DNA of 64,000 nt from Akanthomyces muscarius (taxonomy: Eukaryota; Ascomycota; Sordariomycetes; Hypocreales; Cordycipitaceae), in NCBI RefSeq assembly GCF_028009165.1, contig NC_079242.1:248001-312000 (forward strand). The letters run 5' to 3'. The translations under genes and the position numbers were made by a program. Within the stretch, counting starts at the first letter, position 1; each line of letters opens with the position of its first letter. Below, one piece after another: positions 13,201 through 24,651 of the stretch. The notes under the pieces are model-generated. The model ran no database searches and was not told where the DNA came from. It was given only the letters and a program-made list of their open reading frames with translations.

Positions 13201-13893
13201 GCTACGCTAAAATCACCGTCTTTCGCCGCCACCAGCTCGGCATTTCACCACTAGCCTGCGGAGCCATAGACGTCATATCGTAGCATCACCACCCATTTTG
13301 TTGATTGCGGCCTCGTATTGCCCAGCCACGGGCCCTCTGCTGCTGCTCTCGTCTCCATGAACCCGCTGTTGGGGATCTGGCTGACGCTTGGCAGTCATCA
13401 GCCTAGCAATGATGCTGCCGATGGAGCAACAATTCTGTCTTCCTGCCTCGACACCCAAATTTCCGCCCCGAAACGTGTTCTATCGTCTATTTCCGGCTGA
13501 GGAACCTGCTGCTCATTTTTGCTGTCGGCGCCGAAGCCGCGCCACCCTGGTCCCGTCCTCGTATACAGCCGGCCCCTGCCCTGCCGCTTGACAGCTCGTT
13601 CCCTGCAGAACGCATCTAGGAAGCGGACCAACTTCGTTTTCTCTACACGCTCTGTCTAATCGGGAGACTGAGTGCGAAGTGCCAAGCCGCTGACCATCCA
13701 TACCTCCCGCCGCCAACGTTGCCGTGCTATCCTTGATTCCACGATGCACACTTGTAAAAACCATATATAAACATCACTACTGTCCCTCTTCTCATCAGTC
13801 TTTTCACTCATCATCCAGCATCATCATCTCTCAACAAGCCACTCATCACCTTTTCCCAAGCAACTCCTTCACAAACCAACCAACTCCTTCAAA
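10234..13893. other. Gene-poor interval
   Basis: About 3.7 kb with no convincing gene. Open frames on both strands are short and compositionally random. Noted items are a telobox-like AAACCCTAAA at about 11667, a CAC/CAT-rich simple repeat at about 13160-13195, and the promoter of the secreted protein gene from about 13700. Confidence 0.55.
13763..13771 (+). promoter_or_regulatory. TATA box and CT-rich leader of the DUF7907-like gene
   Basis: A TATATAAAC element lies about 125 bp before the ATG at 13894. It is followed by a long C/T-rich, purine-poor leader with repeated TCATC, the usual layout of strongly expressed fungal genes. Confidence 0.55.
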
Positions 13894-14556
13894 ATGAAGT
13901 TCACCACCATCGCCAGCTCTATCCTCCTCAGCAGTCTCGCTGCCGCCGACGACATCCAGTCCAAGCCCTTCAAGCTTGTCCTCGACTCTGAGGACGGTAG
14001 CATCAACGGCAAGACCATCTCTTCCTGCCACTCCGGCGCTGCTATCGAGGGTCTTTGCATCGGTGAAAGCGCCCCCGACGCTTACAGCACCTACTACCTC
14101 AACACCACTCAGGGCAGCACTGGTAGCCCCGTTCAGGGCTACAGCGACTCTGGAAAGCTCGTCTGGAACCTCCCCGTTCGTAAGTCAAACTGCCCCAGCT
14201 TCACCTCATTAGCAGTCACTAACCTCTGTGGTTATATAGAGGGCCAGGCCGAGTCCGAGGCCATGGAGTTCTACTACGACCCTTCCACCAACGTCGCACA
14301 CCCTCTGTTTGAGCCTTCCTACACCGCCACCTACGTCGCTTTCAGCGACGAGGACAGCGAGATGGCCATCTTCAGCTACGTCGACGACACCGTCAACCCT
14401 CCCAAGGCCGGCCCCTTCAAGGCCCTCAAGCAGTGGTACGCCTGCACCACCTACTACAGCGGCTACAGCTACTTCACCCTCAACTGGGCTGTTGGCAACG
14501 GCAAGCCCCAGAACCCCAGCTGCGTCAAGACTGAGGTCAAGCGTGTCTTTGTTTAA
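13894..14556 (+). CDS. Small secreted protein, DUF7907-like
   Basis: Secreted protein of 200 residues. Exons are 13894-14179 and 14240-14556; the 60-nt intron has a CACTAAC branch point and a TATAG acceptor. It happens to be in frame, so reading through it would add false residues. A signal peptide covers residues 1 to about 18 (MKFTTIASSILLSSLAAA). The mature part has SKPFKLVL followed by an ISSCHSGAAIEGLC segment, which I associate with the DUF7907 family of ascomycete secreted proteins. There are four or five cysteines and many Tyr residues near the C-terminus (TTYYSGYSYFTLNW). Codon use is strongly biased to C-ending codons, and with the TATA box this suggests high expression. Biochemical role unknown. 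Confidence 0.83.
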   Translation: MKFTTIASSILLSSLAAADDIQSKPFKLVLDSEDGSINGKTISSCHSGAAIEGLCIGESAPDAYSTYYLNTTQGSTGSPVQGYSDSGKLVWNLPVRKSNCPSFTSLAVTNLCGYIEGQAESEAMEFYYDPSTNVAHPLFEPSYTATYVAFSDEDSEMAIFSYVDDTVNPPKAGPFKALKQWYACTTYYSGYSYFTLNWAVGNGKPQNPSCVKTEVKRVFV

Positions 14557-15678
14557 GCGCCGCATGATCTGGGAGTGCACCGAGAGGAAGACCTGCTGCG
14601 CAGAGCAAGTATTAATGGCAGCTGTGGGATATCGAACCATGTTTACATTTAATGAGCCATGTCGTTTATATCAATATTTTATAGCATATCTTGAAAACTG
14701 CATCTATCCGTGAATTTGTGGATATGCACACTACGTGTCTAAGGCGCGGAGCAGATTGCCGCTACTTTAATGGTCTAGCGTTGCTTGAACTAACTCGAAT
14801 GACCAGCTGAGATTTTCAGACAGCCGTTACACCATCAACTATCGTTTCAATTTTGTGCATGACCCGGTGCGTCTGCCGAGGCAAGGCTGATGATGTGAGG
14901 GAACACAACCCGAAGTCTGTGTAGTACTAAGTTTACTACTAAAAGGGATTCATAAATAATAGTAAGTAGAATTAGATAACTGCGCCATCTCATGTTCTGC
15001 AAATTACGGGAAACTTTTTCCACAGGCAGCGTAAGCGACATTGATGTCGACGATGAATACGGCGACACTGGCCAAGTGCGGGCTGATGTACATAAAAAGA
15101 CGTGCAACAATTTATTGCATATTTGAGAATCAGGCTTGCGCAACACTCGCACCGTCTCCGGCTGCATCCCTGTAAATTTCATGTTGCATCAGTAAATGGT
15201 ACCTTGCATGTACTAAAGCGAGGGCTCAGATCCCTCGGAACAGCTGTGCCATGTATCCAGGGTAACTAGTGGGAGCCGAAGGATGCGAACTACGGGAGCC
15301 ACCGTTCCAAAAGTTCCGCCCGCCCGCGCTCGCCAGTAGACGGGCTGACATTGTCGTCGCGAATTTAATCAGTGAATGTAGAATGTGTATGTATGTATTG
15401 TGTAGTATATGTACTTGTTCCCCTATGTACAGTGCAGCGCCGGCTATTCTAATGTTGAATGACATAGCTCGGGCCTGTGGGGAATTGGCATCACTCATCG
15501 CATGTATCGTGTAGTCCTCCATAAATCACTGTTGCTCTCGCAAATATGTGCTTCCCTCAGCCGGCGTGTAAATGGCCCGGTAGAACCTCGTTATAAATGG
15601 CTCAGAGATTACCATCCAAACAGAAGCGCTCAATCAAGCCCCCACGCATCATGTACGCAAAGAGATAACTATCATTTC
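14557..15678. other. Intergenic between convergent genes
   Basis: About 1.1 kb of 3' flanks of two convergent genes. A/T-rich stretches suit transcript ends. No gene, repeat or RNA is recognised. Confidence 0.6.
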
Positions 15679-16641
15679 CTACTTGTGAATGGTAATGGGG
15701 CTGGCAAGCCAGCTGTACCCGTCGTTGGCGAGAAAGAAGGCCTGGTATTGGCCCGAGGCCAGCTTGCTCGCGTCCACCTTCTTGACGCCGAGCGCGTCCG
15801 TGGCATACTCCCAGACCAGCGAGGCGCCGACGCCAGACTGGCTGTCGGGTCCTTGCCCGTAGGGCCAGATGCCGATCCAGTTCTTGGTAGCCGCACGCTG
15901 CGTCGTGTACTGAAAGGTGAAGCTGCCCGCGGCGTAGTCGACGGCGATGGCGCCCTTGAAGACGGCGTTGCCCTGGGCAAAGATCTGCGGCGAGGCCAGC
16001 GACTCGTACCCGTCGTTGGCGAGCAGGTACGCCTTGTACACGCCGTCGCCGAAGCCGTCGGTGGGGATCTCGACGGAGCCCTGGGCCTCGCCGGCGTACG
16101 CCCAGCGGACCGAGGCGCTGCCGTTGTTCGCGCCCGTGTCCGGCCCGCCGCCAGCCGCAAAGTAAATGCCGACCCAGTTGTTCTCATTGGGCTTGCTCGT
16201 GCTGTACTCGACGCGGATCGGGTACCCGCTGGTGGCCTTCACGGTGCCCGGGTAGGTCTTGTCGAGGGAGAACTGCACGGGCGCGCCCTGCCAGATGTAG
16301 GCGTCGCGGGCGAGAAAGTAGGCCTTGTAGTCGCCGCCGGGCAGGCCGTCGGTGGGGATGGTGACGGTGCCGTCGAGGCCGGACGCGTACGCCCATTTCA
16401 CCGAAGCCTTGGTGCCCTCCTGCTGGTTGTCCGGGCCGCCGCCGTCGACGGCCGGATAGATGCCGATCCAGTTCTTGTCGTTGGGCTGCGACGTCGAGTA
16501 CCGGATCGTCAGCGGACTCGTCGACTTGACCTCAATCGAGCCCGGGTAGCCAGAGGCGAACTGATTGCCCACGGCAGCAGCCTGCGCAGCGCCGGCAAAG
16601 GCCAGGACGCCGGCGACGGCCGCTCTGAAAAAGTTGACCAT
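15679..16641 (-). CDS. Secreted protein of three tandem ~96-residue repeats
   Basis: Intronless, 320 residues. A signal peptide spans residues 1 to about 22 (MVNFFRAAVAGVLAFAGAAQA). The rest is three diverged copies of one domain at about 30-126, 127-222 and 223-320. Each copy carries a Tyr/Ser/Thr strand, then NWIGIYP, NWVGIYF or NWIGIWP, then a GGGPD-like turn, then KWAYA, RWAYA or VWEYA, and ends with YKAYFLARDAY, YKAYLLANDGY or YQAFFLANDGY. The pattern suggests an all-beta, immunoglobulin-like module. The ATG at 16641 is used because it begins the signal peptide; frame open further upstream lacks coding character. Function not known. A surface or matrix adhesin or a carbohydrate-binding role is possible but unproven. 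Confidence 0.85.
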   Translation of the reverse strand: MVNFFRAAVAGVLAFAGAAQAAAVGNQFASGYPGSIEVKSTSPLTIRYSTSQPNDKNWIGIYPAVDGGGPDNQQEGTKASVKWAYASGLDGTVTIPTDGLPGGDYKAYFLARDAYIWQGAPVQFSLDKTYPGTVKATSGYPIRVEYSTSKPNENNWVGIYFAAGGGPDTGANNGSASVRWAYAGEAQGSVEIPTDGFGDGVYKAYLLANDGYESLASPQIFAQGNAVFKGAIAVDYAAGSFTFQYTTQRAATKNWIGIWPYGQGPDSQSGVGASLVWEYATDALGVKKVDASKLASGQYQAFFLANDGYSWLASPITIHK

Positions 16642-18391
16642 TGTGTTATGAGACGAGTTTGGTGGCCTGTGAGAACAAAGTGTTAGCTGCTGCTGGCGCG
16701 GGTGACCGAGCGGGGGTTGAGTGAGGGGGCCCTTACACGAGGAGGTGAGGTCCTTTTGTTGGACGAAGCTACTGAGTATGACGCAGTCACTGCGAAAAGC
16801 AATTATATTCACTCGTGCTCAGTTCCCGAACAAAGAACAGATGCGTGAGACAACTGAAAATGAGGCACTGGTAATTTCTTTGCGGGGGGGCCTTTTATAC
16901 ACTTATACAGGGGACCCATGCGGTGGTGTTGTCCAACAACCTGTGCATGTCACCCGGCATGTGCTCGCCGCGCCAAAATTCAAAATAAAATTAGTAAAAC
17001 CGAGGGAATAAAAAAACATTGAGGAAAAAACAGGAAGCAAACTTCCCATCCAACTTGCTCCCCCCAGAGCATCCTTGCGAGGGTTAGTGAGCTGGCCATC
17101 TGCCAAATGAGAGCCTTGGGACCACCGTCGTGGTGCATGAGTGGGTGGAGCAAGTGCTCTTCGGCAACAAAGAGGTTTCATGGCCCGATGGGCGGGCGGT
17201 GGGAAACTTCGCCTGAGCCACCCGCCCACGGGGTGAATCTTGGCTCTTGCATCTACTGGCAGGGACTGCGACCGCCCTCACGGGGCAAGCCCAGGCAAAC
17301 AGTTCGGAGCTAACAGCCCACTAACTAGGGCGAGCGATTTATGGTGTGGGGGAGGTGGCATAAGGGTAGGGTGGCATTGTCTTGGCTGCTTAGCCTGGTC
17401 CGATCCCCCCCCTCTTGTCCATTCATTGTTCTGCAAGACGCCACGGGGGCCTGATCAGACCTGCAACCTCAAAGTGTATCTGGTGGTCGGGTGCGCGTGC
17501 GCCTGGGCACGCAACCCCTGGCCTGCCACCTCTCTCTCGGTATCGAAAAGAGATGTCAGTCGTGTCGTTGTCGTAGGTTTTGTTTTTCGGCGCGTGGCAC
17601 ACCCGTCAACCGGGCGCCTGCAAGTGCCTCCGCAGTCTGTCCGTAGGCCGGTCCGCTGCGACCCGTCGCAAGTTGAACTCTGTCCCCCGAAAGTCGCACC
17701 AGGAAAAGAGAATTCGCCGCAAGGGAAATTGGCAAGGTGGGCGGTTTTGGGCCTGTTGGTTATTTTCGTGTGTTGGTTGTCCCTTGGGTTAGGGCTGGCC
17801 CAGGCCCAGGCCGATCCAGGTTCCGAGCACTTACAACACCAACAACGAGCCGAGGATGAATAACGTCTCGACCTACAGTACCATGTTACTCGCTGCTCGC
17901 CGGGTAGCTGCACCATACCAATTTTCGGACAAGGACAAATGCTCAGTTGGGTCCGTTAGGGCATTGTGCGATCGCGCCATCGTGCATGAAGTGCCAAGCT
18001 TATTCTTATCTGCACCCTATCTCAAAATCAGCAAAATCAACGAACTGCTACGCTTTATCCTTGCCGGGAAATCCCAGTGATCATTACTAGTTGTCCTGAT
18101 ACGTGCCACATGTAGCTAGTCACTACCTACAACCAGTAAGTTCCGCGACCACTGGTACAAAAGCTTATTCCATCAGAAACCTGTGGTAACTACATCATTT
18201 GTATTCGTTTTGTTTCACCATTCCACTCATCATTTCCCTTCATCGCTTGGTGTTCTCGGTTTTCTTATTCTCCTTGATTTTTATTTTGGTAATCTTCGTC
18301 TATTTTTCTGGTTCCTCTTCTTCAGCCCCAACGCACAGGCCAGCCTCGAAAATCTCTAGAAACGTGCTAACCCTGCACAGCTAATTTTCTC
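16642..18391. other. Intergenic, no gene seen
   Basis: About 1.75 kb. Holds the promoter of the three-repeat protein and the 3' flank of the next minus-strand gene. The G/C-rich part at 17100-17850 has long open frames without family features. A strongly pyrimidine-rich stretch lies at about 18200-18330. Confidence 0.55.
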
Positions 18392-19447
18392 TTACGCCTT
18401 CTTGCATTTGCTAGTAGCCTTAAGGCCAGACGGGCAGCCTGGCATGGCACTGATGCTGCTAGCGTGGTCACTTCCGCGGAAGGCGGCGATGGATCCGGAG
18501 CCAATTGTGCCTTTAATCTTGGAGTCGTAGATCTGAATCTCAACACCGTATGTGTTGCTCAAGTCGGGAAAGTAGCACTCAACATCTCGGTCCATCTGCT
18601 GATAGTCCGAACCCTTGTTGAGTAGATCCACGTCCTGCATATCGTTGAAACAATCGGTGTAGTCGATGCCGCCGTTCGAAAAGTACTCGTCGTTGTACGA
18701 CTCGCGCTTGCCAATGGTGCTGGGATCGCTCTTCTGGCCAAAACCAAGGGACATCACGGAATGGTCAACCTCGTGGGCCGTCAGCGTAAAGTGCATGCTG
18801 GTGTTGTGATGGTTGTACATGTGGAAGACGGGCCAGAGAGTACCCTCGGTCAGCTGAAGGCGGGCAAGCTTGGGATGGTGGTGAGCCATGAAACCGTCGA
18901 GGGCTACGGGCACCATGAACATCTGGCTCAGAGCCTCTTCAGCCTCCAGGACGGCGTCGCTGCGCTTCCAGCCGCCGATGGAGATGCCGTTCTGGGCCAG
19001 GCGGTCGTGGATGATCTTGACGGTCGAGGCGCCGTGCTTGGCCACGCCGATAAAGGTCGCGGCCGTGGAAATGGCGCCCCAAATGCACGTGGCGGCGTTA
19101 CCGGCGCTGCTGCTGAAACTCTTGCAGCTAGTCGCAAGACTGTAAAAGGCGAAGACCTGGTTGCCAGTCCACAGAGCGGCGCCGAGGAACCAGAAAGGGA
19201 ACCGCTTCGACAGTGTCTTGCCATCCTCGTTCTGGGCATGTAGCTGCTCTTCCAAGTAAGCACGATACTCGCGCTCTTTGCCGAGCTTAACGGCCATGTA
19301 GGCAACACCGAGGAAGGTCACACCGGTGAGAACGACAAGGGCGAACAAGAGCTTAACGGCACGCCGAAGGCGACGGTTGAAGCCGTTCATACTGACGGTC
19401 GAGACGTACTCCTCACCGTCAGGGAAAGCTTGGTATTCTGCACCCAT
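18392..19447 (-). CDS. Hypothetical signal-anchor membrane protein
   Basis: Intronless, 351 residues, family not recognised. A basic segment (RRLRRAVK, about residues 25-32) precedes a hydrophobic helix at about 33-53 (LLFALVVLTGVTFLGVAYMAV), typical of a type II signal anchor. A short charged region and two further moderately hydrophobic Gly/Ala-rich stretches follow at about 85-106 and 115-137. The C-terminal half is polar, with many His (HHHPKL, YNHHNTSMHF) and a DYTDCFNDMQDVD segment, and ends with Cys/Lys. The frame is well used, with third-position C/G preference. Likely in the secretory pathway or at a membrane. No linked genes help to infer a role. Confidence 0.7.
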   Translation of the reverse strand: MGAEYQAFPDGEEYVSTVSMNGFNRRLRRAVKLLFALVVLTGVTFLGVAYMAVKLGKEREYRAYLEEQLHAQNEDGKTLSKRFPFWFLGAALWTGNQVFAFYSLATSCKSFSSSAGNAATCIWGAISTAATFIGVAKHGASTVKIIHDRLAQNGISIGGWKRSDAVLEAEEALSQMFMVPVALDGFMAHHHPKLARLQLTEGTLWPVFHMYNHHNTSMHFTLTAHEVDHSVMSLGFGQKSDPSTIGKRESYNDEYFSNGGIDYTDCFNDMQDVDLLNKGSDYQQMDRDVECYFPDLSNTYGVEIQIYDSKIKGTIGSGSIAAFRGSDHASSISAMPGCPSGLKATSKCKKA

Positions 19448-20328
19448 CTTGAAGGACGAGAGAATTAGGGAAAAATAAGAGCAAGGAGAATAGTCGAGCC
19501 TAATTTAACTCGAGCTGTTGGCGAGGAGCTTTCATTTAGACGAGGTAGAATGCCAGCCTATACTTATACATTTTGCGCGCTCTATCAAACTTCTCCTTAG
19601 GTCTTTGATATCTTCTTGCAACTGCCGAGCACTTTGATTTAGTCTGAAGCTATTTTTTCTTACTCTTCTCGTTGTAAAAACCGCCGACTTTTGTCTGCTA
19701 TCCTTCTCTGTAGTCGCACCCACTTCGAGGCGCCCAGCCGGCACGATGCTGCCGTCCATTCTGCAATGCAGCGCCAAGGCAGTAAAATCTGACAGAGTTC
19801 TCTTTAACTAAGCCCTATCTGCAATGTAGCTGGAAGAAATGGTAATGCTCGCACCAAATCCATCGTGAGGGCGCACTGCCATGACGTCAGCCAAGGCGGC
19901 AAGCGGCACTTGCACGGAAATACTCCATTTCGCCCGCCCGGACATCCACCGGAAACACTATTCAGCCACCAGCTCACCAAGTGACGGAGATACTGTCGGG
20001 CTGGTGTGGAGCCTCATCATTTTCATTTTGGCATCTCATTGCAAACTGCCGTTCTTCGCCACGGTACACAGCATCTCCGGACTACCCACCGCTCCTTTGC
20101 CCTTTCTCGCTCACCCATGCGCAGTCATGTCATCATGTGAGTGATGTGTATACGCAAAACTTATGTGCAGGCAAATGAGGGTCAAACTAACATCTTGCAG
20201 TCTTTTACTCAAGGAAAACAGCAGACCCAACAGCATATCCGCTTCCGCCGTCGCTTGACCGAGAGCGCGTCTTGGGTCTCCTTCACAATGAAACACTTCT
20301 CCCGCGGATTCTTTGGCCAAACAGCGTA
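19448..20328. other. Intergenic, no gene seen
   Basis: Promoter region of the minus-strand membrane protein gene followed by non-coding sequence. No motif recognised. Confidence 0.5.
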
Positions 20329-20718
20329 ATGGAGAACAGACAGCAGACTTTATCTGGCCTGGAGGGTGTACTATCGGACACCTACCTCAATGTTTCTTTG
20401 TTAAAACTGGGAGACGGCGTAACCTGTGTTGAGAAACTCGGTGGCTTTACACTGACCGTGTCTTACAATATCATGGATAACGATGCACCAGGGGAGGACA
20501 GAGGCAAAACTCGCGGTCTGCAGCTACGGGAGGAGCGGTCTTTGCGCGCATTGCGGCCGATTGCTAGCTTCACTAAATTTAAGCCCGAGTCACCTGCTAA
20601 GACTCAAAATCTTTTGCGCTTTTTTGAAGCGTTTAGCAGGAATGGTGCCGATTCTATGGCTGCGCTAGAGAGCATCGCAATAGCAGATTCAAATATTGAC
20701 AAGCCAAAGTCGGATTAG
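20329..20718 (+). CDS. Doubtful small hypothetical protein
   Basis: ATG-initiated open frame of 129 residues, hydrophilic, with no signal peptide, no membrane helix and no recognisable motif. It has a somewhat protein-like composition (LNVSLLKLGDGVTCVEKLGG and a Lys/Arg-rich C-terminal half), but no supporting promoter, intron or family evidence. It may be a chance frame or the remnant of a larger gene. Confidence 0.25.
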   Translation: MENRQQTLSGLEGVLSDTYLNVSLLKLGDGVTCVEKLGGFTLTVSYNIMDNDAPGEDRGKTRGLQLREERSLRALRPIASFTKFKPESPAKTQNLLRFFEAFSRNGADSMAALESIAIADSNIDKPKSD

Positions 20719-21970
20719 CGCACGACTGGGTACTGTAATTGGAAAGTTCTTTAGACATGATACTGATAATCGGGATGTTTGTTTGCGCCAAGCGCTCGGT
20801 ATCAGCTACCTCACATAATGCATTCGAGTCAATGACAAGAGCAAGTCAGCTGCAACCTAAGCGTTCTTGGCTCTACAACGTTTAGAGGTGGTAGGGTCGC
20901 CAGTGACGAAATTTTTTCTTAAGCAGCCGTTATACAATAGACCCGGAATGGGTGTCTGTCCGTGCCAGACAGTTACGGTATCGCTGCGTGAAGGAAGAAC
21001 GAAGCGGAAGTGGTTAGACTCTAGGTGAGTAGAAATTCGGAAGAGATGCGTACAATGACTGAGTGAGAACTACCTAGTGAGCAAATGGCAGAAGAACTGA
21101 ATGTGTCTAGGGCAAATATCCGTAAAAGTATTTTTGTCACGCGGTCATGTTGCTTAGTAAAACGTTCGATGCCGATTACGCAAAAGTGAGGAAACGCGAA
21201 GGATGGCAAAGGACCAGGTTCCTGCTCTGCAGTCACAACTCGGGCTTAGTAACTATACAGACAACATGCAAAACAAATCAGCGGCTGACACAGGCTACAT
21301 TTATGACTTTGACTACTCATGGAGCTTTCCGCTATTTTGCATAGTTATTTTTTAGCATGAGAATCTTATTTCACCTCTTAGCTATACAAATTCGTGGCCG
21401 AGGTGGTGCGCATTCCCTCAGCGGCTGTATCGCCTCGATATGGAAAAGTCGAAGCTCATGTCGCGAAATGCCCATCGCCCCTTTTTTTACCTCTGTTCTC
21501 TAGTTAGGCGTCCACAAATGACTACCGAGGGCTGAAAAGCCACAACAAATCGAGGCTTGCCAGTGAGCCCTGCGCGAAACAGAAGGAAGGACAAAGATAC
21601 TGGCCCATGTCTCAGCCCTTCAATAGTAACCGTGTGGCTTCGGCGCCCATGGCGGTCGGCCTCGTAGCACCACAGCGCTGCAGCAATTTCAGCTGCAACG
21701 CCATCGCCGCGGATATTACTTCAAGTTGTTCATTTGGGTGGCATCGAGACTCCATGCGCGCCACCACGCCAACGATGTCAGCTGCCCTCTCCAAGTCTGT
21801 GAAAAAAAAAGTATATCTCTTCATCTCCTCGCAAAGAATAGTCACTCGTTTGTGACTGACTTATTCGTTCATCGCCATATAGAGTTTGTTAACTGGCTTC
21901 TCTTGCACAACTCTTAATCGGCTTTCCACACCACGGCTTTTGCACCGAAGGGTAAACGTCAACCAGACCG
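20719..21970. other. Intergenic, no gene seen
   Basis: About 1.25 kb, A/T-richer than the neighbours, without convincing coding potential or repeats. Confidence 0.5.
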
Positions 21971-23003
21971 ATGCCGTCGCAGAACAGTCAGACTTCATGC
22001 CCGGCCTATGTTAATGGCAGACAAGAAGCATGGCACAGACGCAGCAAACGCCTCGAGAAGTGGCTCAAAGTCTACTCAAGTAGCATCGGTGGGATCGCGC
22101 TGCTCAGTCTCACCGTGCTCGCCCTTGCTGCTACCAGTTTGGCACAAAAATCGCAGACAGTCAATGCGCTGAGAGGTATCCTGGCGTGGAACATTGTTCT
22201 GGTAAAATATGACCTCGCCCCCTTCTTTCTGGCCAGCTTTTGTAATTTTACATTAAACTGTAACAGCGATACGGCAAAGTAGGAACTTGCAAAGATGGAA
22301 AATAGCTGACACAATGGCGGGTCTCATAATGTAGTCCGCAGCGACCGTCGTCGCCGCACCGTTCATGGCCAAGCATGCTGCCGGGACACACCCGGTGCTT
22401 CTCAGCTTTGCGCACCTGTTTGCTATCGGCCTGTGGGGGTCTGCCTTTGCTCCTATCTTAACCGTTGGCTTGTGGTCTGGAAAAGAGGCCCAGTTCCGGC
22501 GGCGCTTTGAGGTCGGGCCAACCAGCGACGTGATCCAAGGCGCAATCGATGGCGGACCGCTTCTGGGATGTATGATCGGGGGTATTGTAAACACGTACGT
22601 TTAATTTAATTTTTTCTTTCTTTTTCAAGCTGTAAAGTCCCGATACTGGAGAAACAAAGTTCGTTTCGCCAAAGCTGGCTGCGACTTTGCCTCTACAAGC
22701 ATCTGGCCCCCCTGCTCCTACATTCCTCTCCGAAAATGCTATTTTTATTTTGTTATGCCTTTGAGAAAGAAAGGTGGCTTCCCATTATACTTAAAGTAAT
22801 CAGAACTGACACCAACACCTGTGGTTGTTATACAGATTGCTATTACTGTTTCAGGGTATATGGTTCTGCCTAGTACGCGCGCACTGTTGACTGCCGAGAA
22901 AGTGTCCTCAAAACTGCTGGACACCCGCGAAATGGTGGGCTACTCCCTGGGATGTTCCGCATGCCGTCGAAAAACTTCTCCGCAGAGCCTTTTAAGCGGT
23001 TGA
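21971..23003 (+). CDS. Putative four-TM membrane protein (three exons)
   Basis: Proposed spliced gene of 216 residues from exons 21971-22201, 22335-22586 and 22836-23003. Both junctions are phase 0. Splicing joins hydrophobic segments that are separately weak: GGIALLSLTVLALAATSLA; a helix formed across junction 1 (LAWNIVL then SAATVVAAPF); LLSFAHLFAIGLWGSAFAPI; and GPLLGCMIGGI joined to IAITVSGYMVL across junction 2. Intron 1 has a GCTGAC branch point and TAG acceptor; intron 2 is long (249 nt) with ACTGAC and CAG. A tetraspan or MARVEL-like membrane protein is one possibility, but no signature is seen. The gene could instead be a relic. RNA evidence would settle it. Confidence 0.38.
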
Positions 23004-24651
23004 TAGATACCTGAGGATTTACTGTCGCTAGGACGATCCTTTTTGTCCTTTATTGGAAATCATAATAGTAAATCAGATATTTATTTACCCTCAGCACTAT
23101 CAGTAGTTAGTTAGCGAATTCACATTGCAGTGCAAGTTAATATCAGGAGTAAGTCCTCTGCAACCCAACTCCTCCATGGACCATGGTAGGTTCTTAGCTG
23201 CTCTAAATGTGACATTGAAAACAACTTATCCTAAATTCGAATTGAATCGTCCAGCTAACATGGCCGCCAGATTTTATTCTCGGTCATTGCCTCTAGTGGA
23301 GGTGGCAAAGGATCCAGCAGCACTTGCCGTGGCCGAACCATCCGGCACTGACATGCGGTGCGAAATATGGCAACAGTGAGAGAGAAATGTCACGATTCAG
23401 TCAAAAATGATAACGCCGCGACTAGTTTTGTGGTTGAAGCCAAAATTACTGTGGTCACATTTCGGCAGTTGCCTCAAGCGCTCAGGTTCCGCGGCAGGCA
23501 GTGGCACGTTCGCTTGGAAACTGGACGCATCGAGTTTTAGGTTCCATTTGTAAGTATATAATGCTTTGCGCAGGAACACCTCTTCACCACCACATGCTAG
23601 TCGAAAAGTCACAAAAAAATCAGACCTATCTATCAAACGCCGTCGCGGTGGATTTGATCAGTTTGCGCAGTTTGGCTTCGCATTCTGGTCCAAGATAAGA
23701 ATGCAGCGGTATAGCCTTGTACTTACGGACGACAGGCATCGACTTTTGGCCAACGTGTGCCATGTTTGGCACAACATCACATCACAAGCACCCTCGGATC
23801 GGCGAGTCTTACCGAGCAATATTACTGTGGCAGCGACACAATAAAAATCGCCTGCAATATAGCAATAAAATAAAAATAATAGCGGTAGGTAATGAGCTGG
23901 TTTTCTTACCACAGCGCCATCAGAGGTGTTATTCAATAGTCCCAATGCAAGCGAATGTAGCCGGGATTGTACCTTTTAGAGGCATACCACGTCTGCACAG
24001 CTATATAAGACGCACGGTACGGCTGGTTTCTGTGCGTGTTTCTGGCCGCATGCGGTCCTGTACCCCTCTCAAGAATTTTGTTGAAGAACAGAGGCCGCTC
24101 CGGTTGGCTCGGGCTTCACTGGTAGCAGTAGCCCATCTCGGCTTCGCTAAGTATAGATGGACTCCGGGCAGAGCTACCCGCATCATCGTTCACTGCGAGC
24201 CAGCATGTCACCAAACCAGAATCTCGGCCGACTTGAGTAACAAGTCACGGGGCCGCCTTTTCAAGAAGAGTGCTGGTGTCGCTCCTTCACATGCAGATGC
24301 TCTGTATCATGATCTGTTTTTCATTTCTCAAATCGAGCAAGTGGTCGCGTGCGCAGTCGGACCGGATACAAGTTTCGAACAAGTGAATTTCGGCTTGTGC
24401 CAGTGGTAAATATGAGAGACTTGCTGCCAGCTGATGTGGGTTTGCAGTAGTGTGCAGACTGTCCAGGACACAAGCCTTCGCCCAACTCGGCTCGAGTGAC
24501 AGCCTCAATCAGATGCCGCCGCAGGGCTAGGAAGGAGTCAATAGTCACAAACAGTATTGAGAAGAGGTGTTTTCGATTATTATATAATGCACAGAGATCC
24601 ACTAGCATCTGTCGGCTCCCATGTGATCCTCGGCTCTGGCCCAGAGTGTCA
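23004..24651. other. Intergenic, no gene seen
   Basis: About 1.65 kb. A long plus-strand open frame covers 23717-24409 but is rich in Arg and has no motif, promoter or intron support. Nothing else is recognised. Confidence 0.5.

Noticed and set aside
16219..16228. CGGGTACCCG palindrome
   Set aside because: Resembles the operator but has no 2-bp spacer and lies within the coding sequence of the three-repeat protein; explained by codon use.
15502..16686. 394-codon plus-strand open frame
   Set aside because: It is the antisense of the three-repeat secreted protein. The strong third-position G/C bias of that gene keeps the opposite frame free of stops. The encoded sequence is Arg/Val/Ala-rich without domain features.
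17240..17863. 207-codon plus-strand open frame
   Set aside because: G/C-rich region, irregular Cys/Arg/Trp-rich composition, no start context, intron or motif.
23717..24409. 230-codon plus-strand open frame
   Set aside because: No ATG at the frame start, Arg-rich random composition, no domain and no promoter-like leader.
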